From Pseudomonas fluvialis (lineage in GTDB: Bacteria; Pseudomonadota; Gammaproteobacteria; Pseudomonadales; Pseudomonadaceae), in NCBI RefSeq assembly GCF_002234375.1, contig NZ_NMQV01000002.1, positions 124,001 to 188,000 on the forward strand: a stretch of DNA of 64,000 bases, given 5' to 3'. Each line of letters begins with the position of its first letter. The stretch's first letter is position 1. Position numbers and translations under genes: made by a program. Under the pieces are notes generated by a model. It ran no database searches and was not told where the DNA came from. It worked only from the letters and a program-made list of their open reading frames with translations. Below are positions 63,462 to 64,000 of this stretch, one piece after another.

Positions 63462-63698
63462 GGGCGGTATTCTCCTGGCAGGCGGCGGGTGCCGCACGAT
63501 AGCGGGGATGCTGGCCAGGGTTCAAGCTGAAACGCCGTCAGGCAGCCGGCACGGCTGGCGATAGGGCGGTTTGTGGAATGGTTCAGGAGACTGTGCTAAA
63601 AAGACCGCACGATTGGGTCGCAGCCCATCGGTGGCAGGGCCTTCAGCGCACTGATATAACGCATATAACGACTCACCGAGGCGGATGGTAGGGCGAAC

Positions 63699-64000
63699 AT
63701 GGAACAGCATTCCGAAGGCTTGAGGGTAATGGTGATCGACGATTCGAAGACGATTCGTCGGACGGCGGAAACACTGCTTAAGAAAGTCGGTTGTGACGTG
63801 GTCACGGCCGTCGATGGTTTCGATGCGTTGGCCAAGATCGCCGATACCCATCCCAGCATCATCTTTGTTGATATCATGATGCCGCGACTGGATGGCTATC
63901 AGACCTGTGCGCTGATCAAGAACAACAGTGCGTTCAAATCTACCCCGGTGATCATGCTGTCCTCCAAGGATGGTCTGTTCGACAAGGCCAAGGGGCGCAT
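63699..64000 (+). CDS. pilG: PilG, twitching-motility response regulator (N-terminal part)
   Basis: Single-domain CheY-like receiver of the Pil-Chp system controlling type IV pili. About 100 residues are visible before the right edge. The acidic pocket is in VMVIDDSKTIRRTAE, the phospho-acceptor Asp in IIFVDIMMPRLDGYQT, and the switch Ser/Lys in VIMLSSKDGLFDKAKG. It is divergent from gshB. Confidence 0.94.
   Translation, partial: MEQHSEGLRVMVIDDSKTIRRTAETLLKKVGCDVVTAVDGFDALAKIADTHPSIIFVDIMMPRLDGYQTCALIKNNSAFKSTPVIMLSSKDGLFDKAKGR

Overview
The window is high-GC chromosomal DNA from a Pseudomonas species (family Pseudomonadaceae). The evidence is gene content and order: gshA-tex-ompR-envZ-rimKB-hslR-hslO-pckA, then a tRNA-Thr, a polar amino-acid ABC transporter, tRNA-Phe-yggX-mutY-asmA, hisBHAF, ctpA-envC-gpmI, rhodanese-grxC-secB, and gshB-tonB-algH-ruvX-pyrR-pyrB-pyrC' next to pilG. 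These are characteristic Pseudomonas neighbourhoods, and the pseudo-dihydroorotase PyrC' is typical of the genus. No IS element or CRISPR array was seen.

Layout. 1-14.45 kb: core genes (glutathione synthesis, Tex, OmpR/EnvZ, RimK/RimB, Hsp15, Hsp33, PEP carboxykinase) and a DctB/DctD-type two-component pair. 14.5-18.5 kb: a small accessory block. It holds a frameshifted, truncated Mrr N-terminal remnant in front of dctB, an orphan 277-aa gene, a three-gene operon with an antirepressor-like protein facing an XRE regulator across two abutting 15-bp direct repeats, and a small protein behind a highly structured 5' leader. 18.48-36.22 kb: a 17.7-kb integrative island in the 3' end of tRNA-Thr(UGU). 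36.2-64 kb: core genes again.

The island is bounded by an exact 28-bp duplication of the tRNA 3' end. It carries a tyrosine integrase, paired 12-bp tandem repeats near both ends (candidate integrase arm sites), an AlpA-like regulator with an overlapping divergent promoter region, and a tightly coupled replication operon. That operon encodes a 50-aa membrane peptide, an 80-aa protein, a Toprim primase, a DUF3987 helicase/primase-like protein, a TubC-like docking-domain protein and others. An iteron-like array of six TGCGGA and seven inverted TCCGCA motifs lies at the 3' end of the DUF3987 gene and could be an origin. The cargo is a type I restriction-modification system (hsdM-hsdS-hsdR) interleaved with a Schlafen/AlbA_2-type ATP-binding regulator and followed by a zinc metallopeptidase. 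A frameshifted zinc-finger gene ends the island. The whole resembles a self-replicating, satellite-like integrative element carrying a defence module.

In the right-hand core, transcription from gshB to pyrC' is leftward through closely spaced or overlapping genes. The his genes run rightward and are interrupted by two conspicuous inverted repeats. Three tandem, mutually similar periplasmic binding proteins lie between hisF and ctpA without a permease. The secB/pyrC' junction at about 57.65 kb joins two neighbourhoods that are far apart in P. aeruginosa PAO1.
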